6,180 nucleotides of DNA from an uncultured Rhodopirellula sp. (lineage in GTDB: Bacteria; Planctomycetota; Planctomycetia; Pirellulales; Pirellulaceae), in assembly GCA_913061385.1 (NCBI GenBank), contig CAJXTM010000257.1, forward strand, positions 1-6,180. The letters are read 5' to 3'. Positions 6,135 to 6,180 of this stretch are shown here, in pieces. The notes beneath the pieces are model-generated. The model saw only the letters and a program-made list of their open reading frames with translations, did no database searches and was not told the origin of the DNA. The translations under genes and the position numbers were made by a program. How positions within the stretch are numbered: position 1 is the stretch's first letter; every line of letters starts with the position of its first letter.

Positions 6135-6180
6135 CTGTCTCTTATACACATCTGACGCTGCCGACGACTCCTTACGTGTA
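6135..6180. other. Residual Nextera adapter with i5 index and P5 start, right end
   Basis: 6135-6153 is the reverse complement of the 19-bp Tn5 mosaic end. 6154-6167 (GACGCTGCCGACGA) completes the read-1 adapter. 6168-6175 (CTCCTTAC) is the reverse complement of GTAAGGAG, the Nextera i5 index 505 as I recall it. 6176-6180 (GTGTA) is the start of the reverse-complemented P5 primer. This is sequencing read-through, so genomic DNA ends at 6134. Confidence 0.98.

Noticed and set aside
1..6158. A 6-kb composite transposon or Tn5-derived element bounded by 24-bp inverted repeats
   Set aside because: The repeats are library adapter, with index and P5 sequence attached on the right, and there is no transposase gene inside.

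Overview
The window is an assembled contig of bacterial chromosomal DNA, most likely from a planctomycete (Pirellulales-like). The sequencing library's adapter is still attached at both ends. Positions 1-24 and 6135-6180 match the Illumina Nextera (Tn5) read-1/P5 adapter. The right end reads on through an 8-base i5 index and into the start of P5. The apparent 24-bp terminal inverted repeat is therefore artificial, and genuine sequence runs from 25 to 6134. The planctomycete assignment is from memory, not from a search. It rests on a secreted NTF2-like/DUF4440 protein with a second conserved domain, a secreted Gly/Arg/Pro/Ser-rich TPR protein of a type I associate with planctomycetes, and the lack of clear Shine-Dalgarno sites.

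Layout: (1) 27-929 (+) is an NTF2-like protein whose start lies off the contig. (2) 977-2821 (+) is a 614-residue secreted protein made of a signal peptide, a low-complexity repeat region, a His/Trp/Tyr-rich linker, TPR-like helices and a C-terminal beta-rich domain. It lies 47 bp after gene 1 and is followed by a candidate intrinsic terminator ending in ten T's. (3) 2966-3562 (+) is an HdeD/DUF308 six-helix membrane protein. (4) 3575-5431 (+) is a membrane-anchored glycerophosphodiester phosphodiesterase, 12 bp after gene 3 and probably in the same transcript. (5) On the minus strand, convergent with gene 4, is an unrecognised reading frame at 5485-5973. It seems to continue in another frame from about 5972 to 6128, which points to a one-base frameshift close to the low-confidence contig edge.

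Genes 1 and 2 look like one exported-protein unit, and genes 3 and 4 like an envelope or lipid-related unit. I see no tRNA, rRNA, CRISPR array, insertion sequence, phage gene or defence system. No gap between genes exceeds 300 bases; the longest is 2822-2965. I found no convincing new multi-gene system. The most notable items are the freshly duplicated repeat array in gene 2, the architecture of that protein, the HdeD-phosphodiesterase pairing and the likely frameshift on the right.
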